A stretch of DNA of 64,000 bases from Stagnihabitans tardus (GTDB lineage Bacteria; Pseudomonadota; Alphaproteobacteria; Rhodobacterales; Rhodobacteraceae). The stretch covers positions 62,001-126,000 of the forward strand of contig NZ_JAABNR010000001.1 in NCBI RefSeq assembly GCF_009925085.1, in the 5' to 3' direction. Positions 26,041 to 33,969 of this stretch are shown one piece after another. Numbering within the stretch: position 1 is the first letter of the stretch; the number at the start of each line of letters is the position of its first letter. The position numbers and the translations under genes were made by a program. Below the pieces are notes generated by a model. The model was not told the DNA's origin and did not search any database. It was given only the letters and a program-made list of their open reading frames with translations.

Positions 26041-26069
26041 CATATGCCATGGACCGTTCGGAAAGTCAA
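26041..26069 (-). promoter_or_regulatory. Candidate GTA operon promoter
   Basis: On the minus strand TTGACT (26064-26069) and CATATG (26041-26046) are 17 bp apart, about 95 bp upstream of the g1 start and downstream of the CtrA site. Assigned by eye. Confidence 0.5.
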
Positions 26070-26110
26070 ACGAAAAATCGAATGATATCAGCGACTTAGC
26101 GTGCGGGGCG

Positions 26111-26126
26111 TTAACCTCTTGTTAAC
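26111..26126. promoter_or_regulatory. Full CtrA-binding site upstream of the GTA operon
   Basis: TTAACCTCTTGTTAAC fits the TTAA-N7-TTAAC consensus of the cell-cycle regulator CtrA on both strands. It is 165 bp upstream of g1 and 42 bp beyond the candidate -35 box. CtrA is known to be needed for GTA expression in R. capsulatus. It also lies just after the mltG stop. Confidence 0.75.
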
Positions 26127-26150
26127 CACCCGACGCAACACCCCCCGGTT

Positions 26151-27329
26151 TCAGTTGCCGTCGCCCGTCCCCGAGCCATCGCCCTCGGCCCCCGCCGCCT
26201 CCAGCGCGCGCCACTTGGCGACGTTCTTGTTGTGCTCTTCCAGGGTCGAGGCAAAGGCATGGCCCCCCGTCCCATCGGCCACGAAATAGAAGAAATCCGT
26301 CGTCTCGGGGTTCAGCGCGGCCTCGATGGCGGCCTTGCCCGGGTTGCAGATCGGCGTCGCGGGAAGCCCTTGAATCACATAGGTATTCCAAGGCGTCTCC
26401 CGCTTCAGCTCGCTCTGCCGCAAGCCCCGGCCCAGGATCCCCTGCCCCTTGGTCACGCCATAGATCACCGTGGGATCGGTCTGCAGCCGCATCCCGTCGC
26501 GCAAGCGGTTCAGGAAGACCGAGGCCACCTTGCCGCGCTCCTCCGCCACCCCGGTCTCCTTCTCGATGATCGAGGCCATGATGAGCGCCTCCTCCATCGT
26601 CTCATAGGGCAGGCCCTCGGCCCGCTTGGCCCAGGCCTCGGCCAGCGTCGCCGACTGGCTCGCCTGCATCTTGGCGATCAGCGCGGCCCGGTCATCGCCC
26701 TTGGAGACCTCGTACGAATCGGGCGCCAGCACGCCCTCGGCCGGAACCTCCTTGATCTCGCCACTCAGGAAGTCGGCCGCCTTCAGGGCCTCGACGATGT
26801 TCCAGCTCGTCACCCCTTCGGCCAAGGTCACCCGCCAGCGCAGGTCGGGGTCATCGACCGCGTCCTTGTAGACCTGCGGCACCTCGCCCGAGGGGTCGAA
26901 CTTCGCCACCTCGACCAGCCCCGCCGTCGCCGCATCATAGGACCGCAGGATGACCTCGGCCCCCGCCACCCCGATGCGCAGGTTGACATCCTGGCCGCAG
27001 GTCGACTGGCCGCCCACGGTCAGCCGCTCGGCCACCTGCGCCATCGAGATCGCGGGCTCCAGCAAATAGCTCCCGAACTTCAGCTGCCCCGACTTGCCCG
27101 AGTAGGTCGTCCCGATGCGGAAGATCCTGGCATCCGAAATCGCCCCCTGCGCCTCCAGCCCCGCCGAAACCGCACTCATCGAGGCGCCGCGTTCGACCTT
27201 GAAGCAGATGGCCTGGCCGAGCGGCCCCGCCACCTCGTATTGCTTCTGCCCCCAGAGGATCACCCCCCCCAGGGCCAGAAGCGCCACGATGAACAGCGTC
27301 AGCGCATTCGAGGCGACCGAGCGCCACAT
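26151..27329 (-). CDS. mltG: Endolytic murein transglycosylase MltG
   Basis: 392 residues: one N-terminal membrane anchor (residues 8-27, ALTLFIVALLALGGVILW), then a periplasmic YceG domain. Catalytic Glu is E256 in SIIEKETG; VFLNRLRDGMRLQTDPTVIYG and LPATPICNPGKAAIEAALNP are the family signatures. It cleaves nascent glycan strands and is thought to end their elongation. ATG overlaps the fabF stop by one base (TGATG), so it is cotranscribed with fabF. Confidence 0.95.
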   Translation of the reverse strand: MWRSVASNALTLFIVALLALGGVILWGQKQYEVAGPLGQAICFKVERGASMSAVSAGLEAQGAISDARIFRIGTTYSGKSGQLKFGSYLLEPAISMAQVAERLTVGGQSTCGQDVNLRIGVAGAEVILRSYDAATAGLVEVAKFDPSGEVPQVYKDAVDDPDLRWRVTLAEGVTSWNIVEALKAADFLSGEIKEVPAEGVLAPDSYEVSKGDDRAALIAKMQASQSATLAEAWAKRAEGLPYETMEEALIMASIIEKETGVAEERGKVASVFLNRLRDGMRLQTDPTVIYGVTKGQGILGRGLRQSELKRETPWNTYVIQGLPATPICNPGKAAIEAALNPETTDFFYFVADGTGGHAFASTLEEHNKNVAKWRALEAAGAEGDGSGTGDGN

Positions 27330-28585
27330 CAGACTTTGCCCAGGACAAGGCTGGCATTGGTCCCGCCAAAGCCGAAGGAGTTGGACAGCGCCACGTCGAT
27401 TTTGCGCTTGACCGCCTTGTTGGGTGCCAGGTCCAGCTTCGGCGTCACCGCCGGATTGTCCAGGTTGATCGTGGGAGGCGCCACCTGGTCACGGATGGCC
27501 AGGATGCAGAAGATCGCCTCCACCGCGCCCGCCGCCCCCAGAAGGTGCCCGATGGACGACTTGGTCGAGGACATCGTGGCCTTGGCCGCATGCTCGCCCA
27601 GCAAACGCTCCACGGCGCCTAGTTCAATCGTATCGGCCATGGTGCTCGTCCCATGGGCGTTGATGTAATCCACCGCCTCGGGCCCAAGCCCGGCCCGCTT
27701 CAAGGCCATCTGCATCGACCGGAAGCCGCCATCGCCATCCTCGGACGGAGCGGTGATGTGATAGGCATCGCCCGAAAGCCCATAGCCCAGGACCTCGGCA
27801 TAGATCTTGGCGCCGCGCGCCTTGGCGTGTTCGTATTCCTCCAGGACCACGATCCCCGCGCCCTCGCCCATGACAAAGCCATCGCGGTCGGCGTCATAGG
27901 GGCGGCTTGCCTTCTCCGGCTCATCCGCGCGCTTGGACGACAGGGCCTTGCAAGCGTTGAAGCCCGCGATGCCAATCTCGCAGATCGGGCTTTCCGTGCC
28001 GCCCGCCACCATGACATCCGCATCGCCCCACTGGATCAGCCGTGCCGCATCGCCAATCGCATGGGCGCCGGTCGAACAGGCCGTCACCACCGAATGGTTC
28101 GGCCCCTTGAAGCCGAAGCGGATCGAGACCTGCCCTGAAACCAGGTTGATCAGGCTTCCGGGAATGAAGAACGGAGAAACCCTCCGCGCCCCCTTCTCCT
28201 TGATCAGCACGGCGGTCTCGGCGATGTTCTGCAAGCCCCCGATGCCTGACCCGATCATGACGCCGGTCCGGCAGCGCTCTTCTTCATCGGCCGGAACCCA
28301 TCCCGAATCCTGCACCGCCTGCACGGCTGCCGCCATGCCATAGATGATGAAGTCATCGACCTTGCGCTGTTCCTTGGGCTCCATCCAGTCATCCGGATTG
28401 AAGGTCCCGTTCGACCCATCGCCGCGCGGGATCTCGCAGGCATATTGCGTCAGCACGTTCACAGGGTCAAAGCGGGTGATCTTGCCCGCCGCCGACTGAC
28501 CGGCCAAAAGCCGCTCCCAAGTTGCCTCGACCCCGCAGGCCAAAGGCGACACCATCCCCAATCCCGTGACAACAACGCGACGCAT
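27329..28585 (-). CDS. fabF: 3-oxoacyl-ACP synthase II
   Basis: 418 residues from MRRVVVTGLGMVSPL. Catalytic triad visible: C170 (TACSTGAHAIG), H311 (NAHGTSTMADT) and H347 (KSSIGHLLGA). Condenses malonyl-ACP with acyl-ACP in fatty-acid elongation. acpP, fabG and fabD lie about 8-10 kb away on the same strand, separated by the RND and RTX genes; fabF-acpP separation suggests that the intervening block was inserted into an ancestral fabD-fabG-acpP-fabF-mltG run (inference). Confidence 0.96.
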   Translation of the reverse strand: MRRVVVTGLGMVSPLACGVEATWERLLAGQSAAGKITRFDPVNVLTQYACEIPRGDGSNGTFNPDDWMEPKEQRKVDDFIIYGMAAAVQAVQDSGWVPADEEERCRTGVMIGSGIGGLQNIAETAVLIKEKGARRVSPFFIPGSLINLVSGQVSIRFGFKGPNHSVVTACSTGAHAIGDAARLIQWGDADVMVAGGTESPICEIGIAGFNACKALSSKRADEPEKASRPYDADRDGFVMGEGAGIVVLEEYEHAKARGAKIYAEVLGYGLSGDAYHITAPSEDGDGGFRSMQMALKRAGLGPEAVDYINAHGTSTMADTIELGAVERLLGEHAAKATMSSTKSSIGHLLGAAGAVEAIFCILAIRDQVAPPTINLDNPAVTPKLDLAPNKAVKRKIDVALSNSFGFGGTNASLVLGKV

Positions 28586-28671
28586 CCTGCCCCTCTCTGT
28601 CAACCGGCGCGAGCCCGCGCCCTTTCCCGCCTGATACACGCGCAATCCGCAGCCTGCAACCTGCCCGGCGG

Positions 28672-28790
28672 TTGACATAAATTTGATATGAATGTAAATG
28701 GTCGGAACATTTTCGCCTCCATGGCCTCATATCGGGACCCCGGCCCTTGACATTTTGCCGCAGCGCGTCATATCGCTGAATGAACGTTCA
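28672..28790 (+). promoter_or_regulatory. TetR/RND promoter region with operator
   Basis: TTGACA at 28747-28752 and an ATATCG -10-like box 17 bp later are followed by the palindrome TGAACGTTCA at 28781-28790, 19 bp ahead of the TetR start: an autorepression geometry. A second TTGACA (28672-28677) with TAAATG 17 bp on lies upstream. Confidence 0.6.
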
Positions 28791-28808
28791 CTCCCACCGC
28801 ACGAGCCG

Positions 28809-29447
28809 ATGAACCACGCGCCCGCCCCCCTTGCCGATGCCCTGCCCGTGGTGGACCCCCGCCAGGCCGAGATCCTCATGGCCGTCCGTCAGGCTTTCGT
28901 GGAAAAGGGCTTCGACGGCGCCTCGATGCAGGACCTGGCGCGGGCGGCTGGCATGTCGGTGGGCAATTTCTACCGCTATTTCCCCTCCAAGGCGGCGCTG
29001 ATCCGCGCCATGGTCCTCCTGGACGCCGAAGAAATCCGCCGCGACTTCGGCATGATCCACGCCGCGCCCGACCCGATGGCCGCTTTGCGCATGGGCCTGC
29101 GCGAGCGGATCATGGGGCCGACCTGCTCGGAGGATTCCGCGCTCTGGGCCGAGATCGACGCCGCCGCGCGTCGCACGCCCGAAGTGGCCGAGGCCCATCG
29201 CCTGATCGAGACCGAGGTGCGCGGCCAGCTCGTCGCCGTCTTCGCCGCCGCCACCCATCTGCCCATCGCCGAGGCGAAGTGCCGCTTTTCCACCCATGCG
29301 GCCTTCCTCCTGACGCTCTTCAAGGCCGCCGCCTGCGTCCATCCGGGTGAAGACGTCGACATCGCGGCCATCCGCGCCATGATCGCCGAGACCATCGACC
29401 AGCGGCTCGACGAAATCCTCTCTTCTGCCGCACCTGCGCCAGATTGA
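28809..29447 (+). CDS. TetR-family regulator of the RND efflux operon
   Basis: 212 residues. N-terminal TetR helix-turn-helix at about residues 15-62 (ILMAVRQAFVEKGFDGASMQ then AGMSVGNFYRYFPSKAALI); the helical C-terminal part would bind ligand. It precedes the adaptor gene by 55 bp in the same direction, and a palindrome overlaps its probable promoter. Most likely a local repressor of the pump. Start at MNHAPAPL chosen; a longer frame would cover the operator. Confidence 0.88.
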   Translation: MNHAPAPLADALPVVDPRQAEILMAVRQAFVEKGFDGASMQDLARAAGMSVGNFYRYFPSKAALIRAMVLLDAEEIRRDFGMIHAAPDPMAALRMGLRERIMGPTCSEDSALWAEIDAAARRTPEVAEAHRLIETEVRGQLVAVFAAATHLPIAEAKCRFSTHAAFLLTLFKAAACVHPGEDVDIAAIRAMIAETIDQRLDEILSSAAPAPD

Positions 29448-29502
29448 TCCGCCAAGCTTGTCCCGCCGTATCTCATCCGTCCGAACTCGCGAAAGACCTT
29501 TC

Positions 29503-30579
29503 ATGCGCCTCGCCCTTCTCCTCGCCGTGACCCTCGCCGCCGCCCCCGTCCTGGCGCAAGAGACCGAGCCCGCAGCCCCTGCCGTCGAGGTGGCCCTGCC
29601 CGCGATCACCGTCTCCCAGGTCGAAACCCGCACCCTGACCGACCATGTGCTGGCCTCGGGCCTGATCGCCGCCGTCGAAGAGGTCTCCGTCGCCCCCCTG
29701 GTCGAGGGCCAGCCCATCGAGGCGCTTTTTGCCGATGTGGGCGAGGTGGTGACGGCGGGCCAGGTCCTGGCCAAGCTCTCGACCGCAACCTGGGAGCTCC
29801 AGCAAAGCCAGCTCAAGGCGACGCTGGCTTCGGCCCAGACCCAGGCGGCCGAGGCCAAGAAGACCGCCGACCGTTCGGATGCGCTTTTGAAACAGGGCGC
29901 GACCTCGGTTTCCGCCAATGACCAGGCCCGCGCGGCCCTGATCGCAGCCCAGGCCCAGGTCGATACGCTGATGGCCCAACTGGCCAATGTCGACCTGATG
30001 CTCTCGCGGACAGAGATCAAGGCCCCGGTCTCGGGCGTGATCCTGACCCGCAATGCCCAGGTAGGCGCCGTGGCTTCGGCCGCGGGAGGTCCGCTCTTCG
30101 TGCTGATCAAGGAGGGCGCGCTGGAACTGCGCGCCGATGTGGCCGAGGGCGACATGCCCCGCCTCGCTCCCGGCATGACCGCCAAGATCCAGCTCGCCGC
30201 CGATGTCGCGGCGCTTGAAGGTTCGATCCGCCTGATCGAGCCCGGCGTGGACAGCCTCACCCGCATGGGCCGCGCCCGCATCGCCATCGAGGCCGGTCCG
30301 GGTGTCCATACCGGCATGTATGCCGAGGCCAATATCGTCGTGGCCAGCCGCGAGACGACAGCCGTCCCCGTCACCGCCATCGGCTCCGAGGCGGGAGAGA
30401 CCACGGTCATGGCCGTCAAGGACGGCGTGGTCCACCGCACCGTGGTCACCACCGGCATCCGCGAGGGCGGCTGGGTCGAGATCACCTCGGGCCTGGCCGT
30501 GGGCGACCAGATCGTCACCCGCGCGGGCTCTTTCGTCGCCGACGGCGACAAGATCAACCCCGTCCCCGCCACGAACTGA
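29503..30579 (+). CDS. RND efflux periplasmic adaptor (HlyD/MFP family)
   Basis: 358 residues with a Sec signal (MRLALLLAVTLAAAPVLAQ). Lipoyl halves flank a coiled-coil hairpin (about residues 90-150, with QTQAAEAKKTADRSDALLKQ), followed by beta-barrel and membrane-proximal domains (GVILTRNAQVGAV, GMYAEANIVV). Links the RND pump to an outer-membrane channel. Ten bases before the pump gene. No outer-membrane factor gene is present nearby. Confidence 0.92.
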   Translation: MRLALLLAVTLAAAPVLAQETEPAAPAVEVALPAITVSQVETRTLTDHVLASGLIAAVEEVSVAPLVEGQPIEALFADVGEVVTAGQVLAKLSTATWELQQSQLKATLASAQTQAAEAKKTADRSDALLKQGATSVSANDQARAALIAAQAQVDTLMAQLANVDLMLSRTEIKAPVSGVILTRNAQVGAVASAAGGPLFVLIKEGALELRADVAEGDMPRLAPGMTAKIQLAADVAALEGSIRLIEPGVDSLTRMGRARIAIEAGPGVHTGMYAEANIVVASRETTAVPVTAIGSEAGETTVMAVKDGVVHRTVVTTGIREGGWVEITSGLAVGDQIVTRAGSFVADGDKINPVPATN

Positions 30580-30589
30580 GGACTGACAG

Positions 30590-33500
30590 ATGAACTTCTC
30601 CGCATGGTCGATCCGAAATCCCGTGGCGCCGCTTCTGGCCTTTGCGATGCTGCTGCTTGTCGGCATCCAGAGCTTTTACGCCCTGCCCATCACCCGCTTC
30701 CCGAACATCGACGTCCCGATCATCCTGGTCTCGGCCAACCAGCCCGGCGCCGCGCCCGCCGAGCTTGAAGGCCAGGTCGCCAAGGTGATCGAGGACGCGC
30801 TTGCCGGCGTTGCGGGGGTGAAAAACATCACCACCAACATCTCGGACGGCAATGCCTCGATGGCGGTCGAATTCCGGATGGAGGTTCCCACCGCCAAGGC
30901 GCTGCAAGACACCAAGGACGCGATCGACCGCATCGCCCAGGACCTGCCCGCCGATGTCGAAACCCCGAACATCACCCAGATGGACATCGAGGGTCAGGCC
31001 ATCCTGACCTATGCCGTCTCCTCGTCCTCCTTCACCTACCAGGACCTCTCGACCTTCGTCGACGAGGTGATCAAGCGCAGCCTGCAAGGCAAGACCGGCA
31101 TCGGCCGCGTCGATATCGCGGGCGGCGCCGACCGCGAGATCCTGATCGCCTTGGACCCGGTGCGGCTGGACAGCTACGGCATCACCGCGCAGGCGGTCTC
31201 GAACCAGCTCAAGATCACCAATGCCAATATCGGCGGGGGCCGGGCCGAGTTCGGCGCGGGCGAGCAGGCGATCCGCACCATGGGCGACACCCAGGACGTG
31301 GCCCGCCTCTCCGCCACCCCCATCGCGCTCCCCTCGGGCACGCAGGTGCGCCTCGACCACCTCGGCACGATCTCGGACACCACGCGTGAGCTGCGCTCTT
31401 TCGCCATGTCGGGCGACACGCCGGTCGTGACCTTCGGCATCTACCGCTCCAAGGGGGCCTCCGAGGTGACGGCGGCCGAAACCGCCTTCAAGGAAATCGA
31501 GCGCATCGCCAAGGACTACCCCGAGGTGCAGATCACCAAGGTCGATGACCTGGTGAAATTCACCTATGGCAATTACGAGGCCGCGATCGCCACCCTCCTG
31601 GAAGGCGCGCTCCTGGCCGTCATCGTGGTCTTCGTCTTCCTCAAGAACTGGCGCGCGACGCTGATTTCCGCCGTGGCCCTGCCCTTGTCGGCCATCCCGA
31701 CCTTCTGGGTCATGGACCTCCTGGGCTTCTCGCTGAACCTGGTCTCGTTCCTCTCGCTGACCCTGGCGACCGGGATCCTGGTCGACGATGCCATCGTGGA
31801 AATCGAGAACATCGCCCGCCATATCCGGATGGGCAAATCGCCCTTCAAGGCCGCGATGGAGGCCGCCGACGAGATCGGCCTCGCCGTCATCGCCACGACC
31901 TCGACCATCATCGCGGTCTTCGTGCCGGTCTCCTTCATGCCCGGCATCCCGGGGCAATATTTCCGGCAATTCGGCATCACGGTCGCCGTTGCGGTCTTCT
32001 TCTCGCTGGTCGTGGCGCGCTTGATCACACCGATGATGGCGGCCTACCTGATGCGCGCCAAGGATGGCGGGACCGAGCATGACCATGCCGACGGCCCGGT
32101 CACCCGCGCCTATATGCGCTTTGTCACGGCCTCGACCTCGCGGCGCTGGTATTACGCGACTTTCGCGGCCGCCGTCATCACTGTCGCGGGCTCGATCGGC
32201 CTGATGATGACCATCCCGGGCTCCTTCCTGCCGCCCGAGGACAATGGCCGCGTCACGGTCTTTGCCCAGCTCCCCCCCGGCTCGCGGCTGGAGGATACCC
32301 GCAGGGCCACCGACCAGATCTATGACAGCCTCAAGGACATCCCCCATGTCCAGAACATCCTGATCATGGGCGGCACCTCTCCGACGGGCGAGCTGGATGT
32401 GCGCAATGCCACGATCAACGTCATCCTCGAACCGCTGGACCATTCGCTGCTTCTGAAACTCAGCCAGGTCGCCTCGCGCATTCCCCTGATCGGCCCGCTT
32501 CTGCCCCAGGTGGAGAACAAGGGCCGCCCCGTGCCGCAGAACGAGATCTCGGCCGAGGTCTTCAAGCGCCTGGCCCAGATCCCCGATATCCGCGTCCGCA
32601 AGCTGGATGACCGGGGGCAGCCCGAGTTCTCCTACTCGCTTCTGGCCGACAACGACGCCGATCTGAACGCCGCCGCACGGATGATCACCGAGGCCCTGCG
32701 CAACGTGGATACGCTGGAAGACGTGATCGCCGACGGCGCCCTGCCGCGTCCCGAGCTTCAGATCACGCCCCGCGCCGACGAGGCCGCGCGGCTGGGGGTG
32801 ACGGCTGCAGCCATCGCCCAGACCGTGCGCGTGGCCACCGTGGGTGACTTCGACGCGGCCCTCCCCAAGGTCAGCCTCGATTCCAAGCTCATCCCGATCC
32901 GGGTGCAGCTCGACAAGGTCAACCGCGAGGATGTGGCGCGGATTTCCAACCTGAAAGTCCAGACCAAGACCGGTGCCATGGTGCCCCTGTCCACCGTGGC
33001 CGATGTGAAGCTGGGCGAAGGCCCTGCAACGGTCAAGCGCTTCAACCGTCAGCGGCTGGTCCTGATCGCGGCCAACCTGCCAGTGGGCGTGGCCCTGGGC
33101 ACGGCGGGCACGGACTTCGATACGGCGACCAAGAACCTCAAGCTGCCGGGCACCGCCAGGCTCGTGGCCTCGGGCGATTCCGAGGTCCAGGCCGAGATGT
33201 TCGCCTCCTTCATCAACTCGATGCTGCTGGGCCTGCTCTTGATGCTCTCGGTGCTGATCCTGCTCTTCGGCTCGATCATCCAGCCCTTCACCATCCTCTT
33301 CTCGCTGCTTCTCTCGGTGGGCGGCGTGGCCATCGCGCTGATCGTCACGGGCTCGGCCCTGTCGATGCCGGTGATGATCGGGATCCTGATGCTGATGGGG
33401 ATCGTGGCCAAGAACGCCATCCTCTTGATCGACTTCGCCATCGAGATGCGGGCGCGCGGCATGGACCGGGTCAGCGCGGTGATCGAGGCCGGCCACAAGC

Positions 33501-33868
33501 GCGCCCAGCCCATCGTCATGACCTCGATCGCCATGTCGGCGGGCATGCTGCCCTCGGCGCTTGGCGTGGGCGAGGGCGGTGCCTTCCGCGCGCCCATGGC
33601 CACGGCGGTCATCGGCGGCATCATCGTCTCGACCGTGCTCTCGCTGGTCGTGGTGCCCTCCTTCTACCTGATGATGGACGACCTCTCCTGGGCCTTGGGC
33701 AAGGTCTTCGGCGGGCTTTTCGGCAAGGGCGAGAAAGAGGTCAAGCCCGAGGGCAACGAGGTCCTGGCCGAGCGCATCGCACTCCTGGCGGCCGAACAGG
33801 CCTCCTTGCGCGACAAGCTCGAGGCGGTGCAACAGCCGCGCCTGCGTCCGGGCATGGCGGCCGAATAG
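30590..33868 (+). CDS. RND efflux permease (AcrB/MexF-like)
   Basis: A 1092-residue inner-membrane proton antiporter: twelve membrane segments in two halves with large periplasmic loops. The proton-relay acidic pair in TM4 (GILVDDAIVEIEN) and the second-half GIVAKNAILLIDFA are intact. The C-terminus carries an extra hydrophilic, helical extension (about 50 residues: EKEVKPEGNEVLAERIALL) beyond the last segment. Substrate not predictable from sequence. Confidence 0.93.
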   Translation: MNFSAWSIRNPVAPLLAFAMLLLVGIQSFYALPITRFPNIDVPIILVSANQPGAAPAELEGQVAKVIEDALAGVAGVKNITTNISDGNASMAVEFRMEVPTAKALQDTKDAIDRIAQDLPADVETPNITQMDIEGQAILTYAVSSSSFTYQDLSTFVDEVIKRSLQGKTGIGRVDIAGGADREILIALDPVRLDSYGITAQAVSNQLKITNANIGGGRAEFGAGEQAIRTMGDTQDVARLSATPIALPSGTQVRLDHLGTISDTTRELRSFAMSGDTPVVTFGIYRSKGASEVTAAETAFKEIERIAKDYPEVQITKVDDLVKFTYGNYEAAIATLLEGALLAVIVVFVFLKNWRATLISAVALPLSAIPTFWVMDLLGFSLNLVSFLSLTLATGILVDDAIVEIENIARHIRMGKSPFKAAMEAADEIGLAVIATTSTIIAVFVPVSFMPGIPGQYFRQFGITVAVAVFFSLVVARLITPMMAAYLMRAKDGGTEHDHADGPVTRAYMRFVTASTSRRWYYATFAAAVITVAGSIGLMMTIPGSFLPPEDNGRVTVFAQLPPGSRLEDTRRATDQIYDSLKDIPHVQNILIMGGTSPTGELDVRNATINVILEPLDHSLLLKLSQVASRIPLIGPLLPQVENKGRPVPQNEISAEVFKRLAQIPDIRVRKLDDRGQPEFSYSLLADNDADLNAAARMITEALRNVDTLEDVIADGALPRPELQITPRADEAARLGVTAAAIAQTVRVATVGDFDAALPKVSLDSKLIPIRVQLDKVNREDVARISNLKVQTKTGAMVPLSTVADVKLGEGPATVKRFNRQRLVLIAANLPVGVALGTAGTDFDTATKNLKLPGTARLVASGDSEVQAEMFASFINSMLLGLLLMLSVLILLFGSIIQPFTILFSLLLSVGGVAIALIVTGSALSMPVMIGILMLMGIVAKNAILLIDFAIEMRARGMDRVSAVIEAGHKRAQPIVMTSIAMSAGMLPSALGVGEGGAFRAPMATAVIGGIIVSTVLSLVVVPSFYLMMDDLSWALGKVFGGLFGKGEKEVKPEGNEVLAERIALLAAEQASLRDKLEAVQQPRLRPGMAAE

Positions 33869-33896
33869 CCCGAAAACCACGCCCGTTAACCCTGTC

Positions 33897-33930
33897 AACC
33901 CCGCGCGACACTTGCTCGCTGCGGGGTTTG
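33897..33930 (+). terminator. Terminator after the RND pump
   Basis: AACCCCGC and GCGGGGTT form an 8-bp stem, followed by TTGG. Moderately strong; lies between the pump and RTX 2. Confidence 0.5.
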
Positions 33931-33969
33931 GCTTATGTTGAATAAAGTTTTGCAACCGGGGAGGCCGGG

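Noticed and set aside
30554-33955. A 1133-residue open frame antisense to the RND pump
   Set aside because: His/Asp/Gly-rich translation typical of antisense frames; the RND pump on the plus strand is unambiguous.
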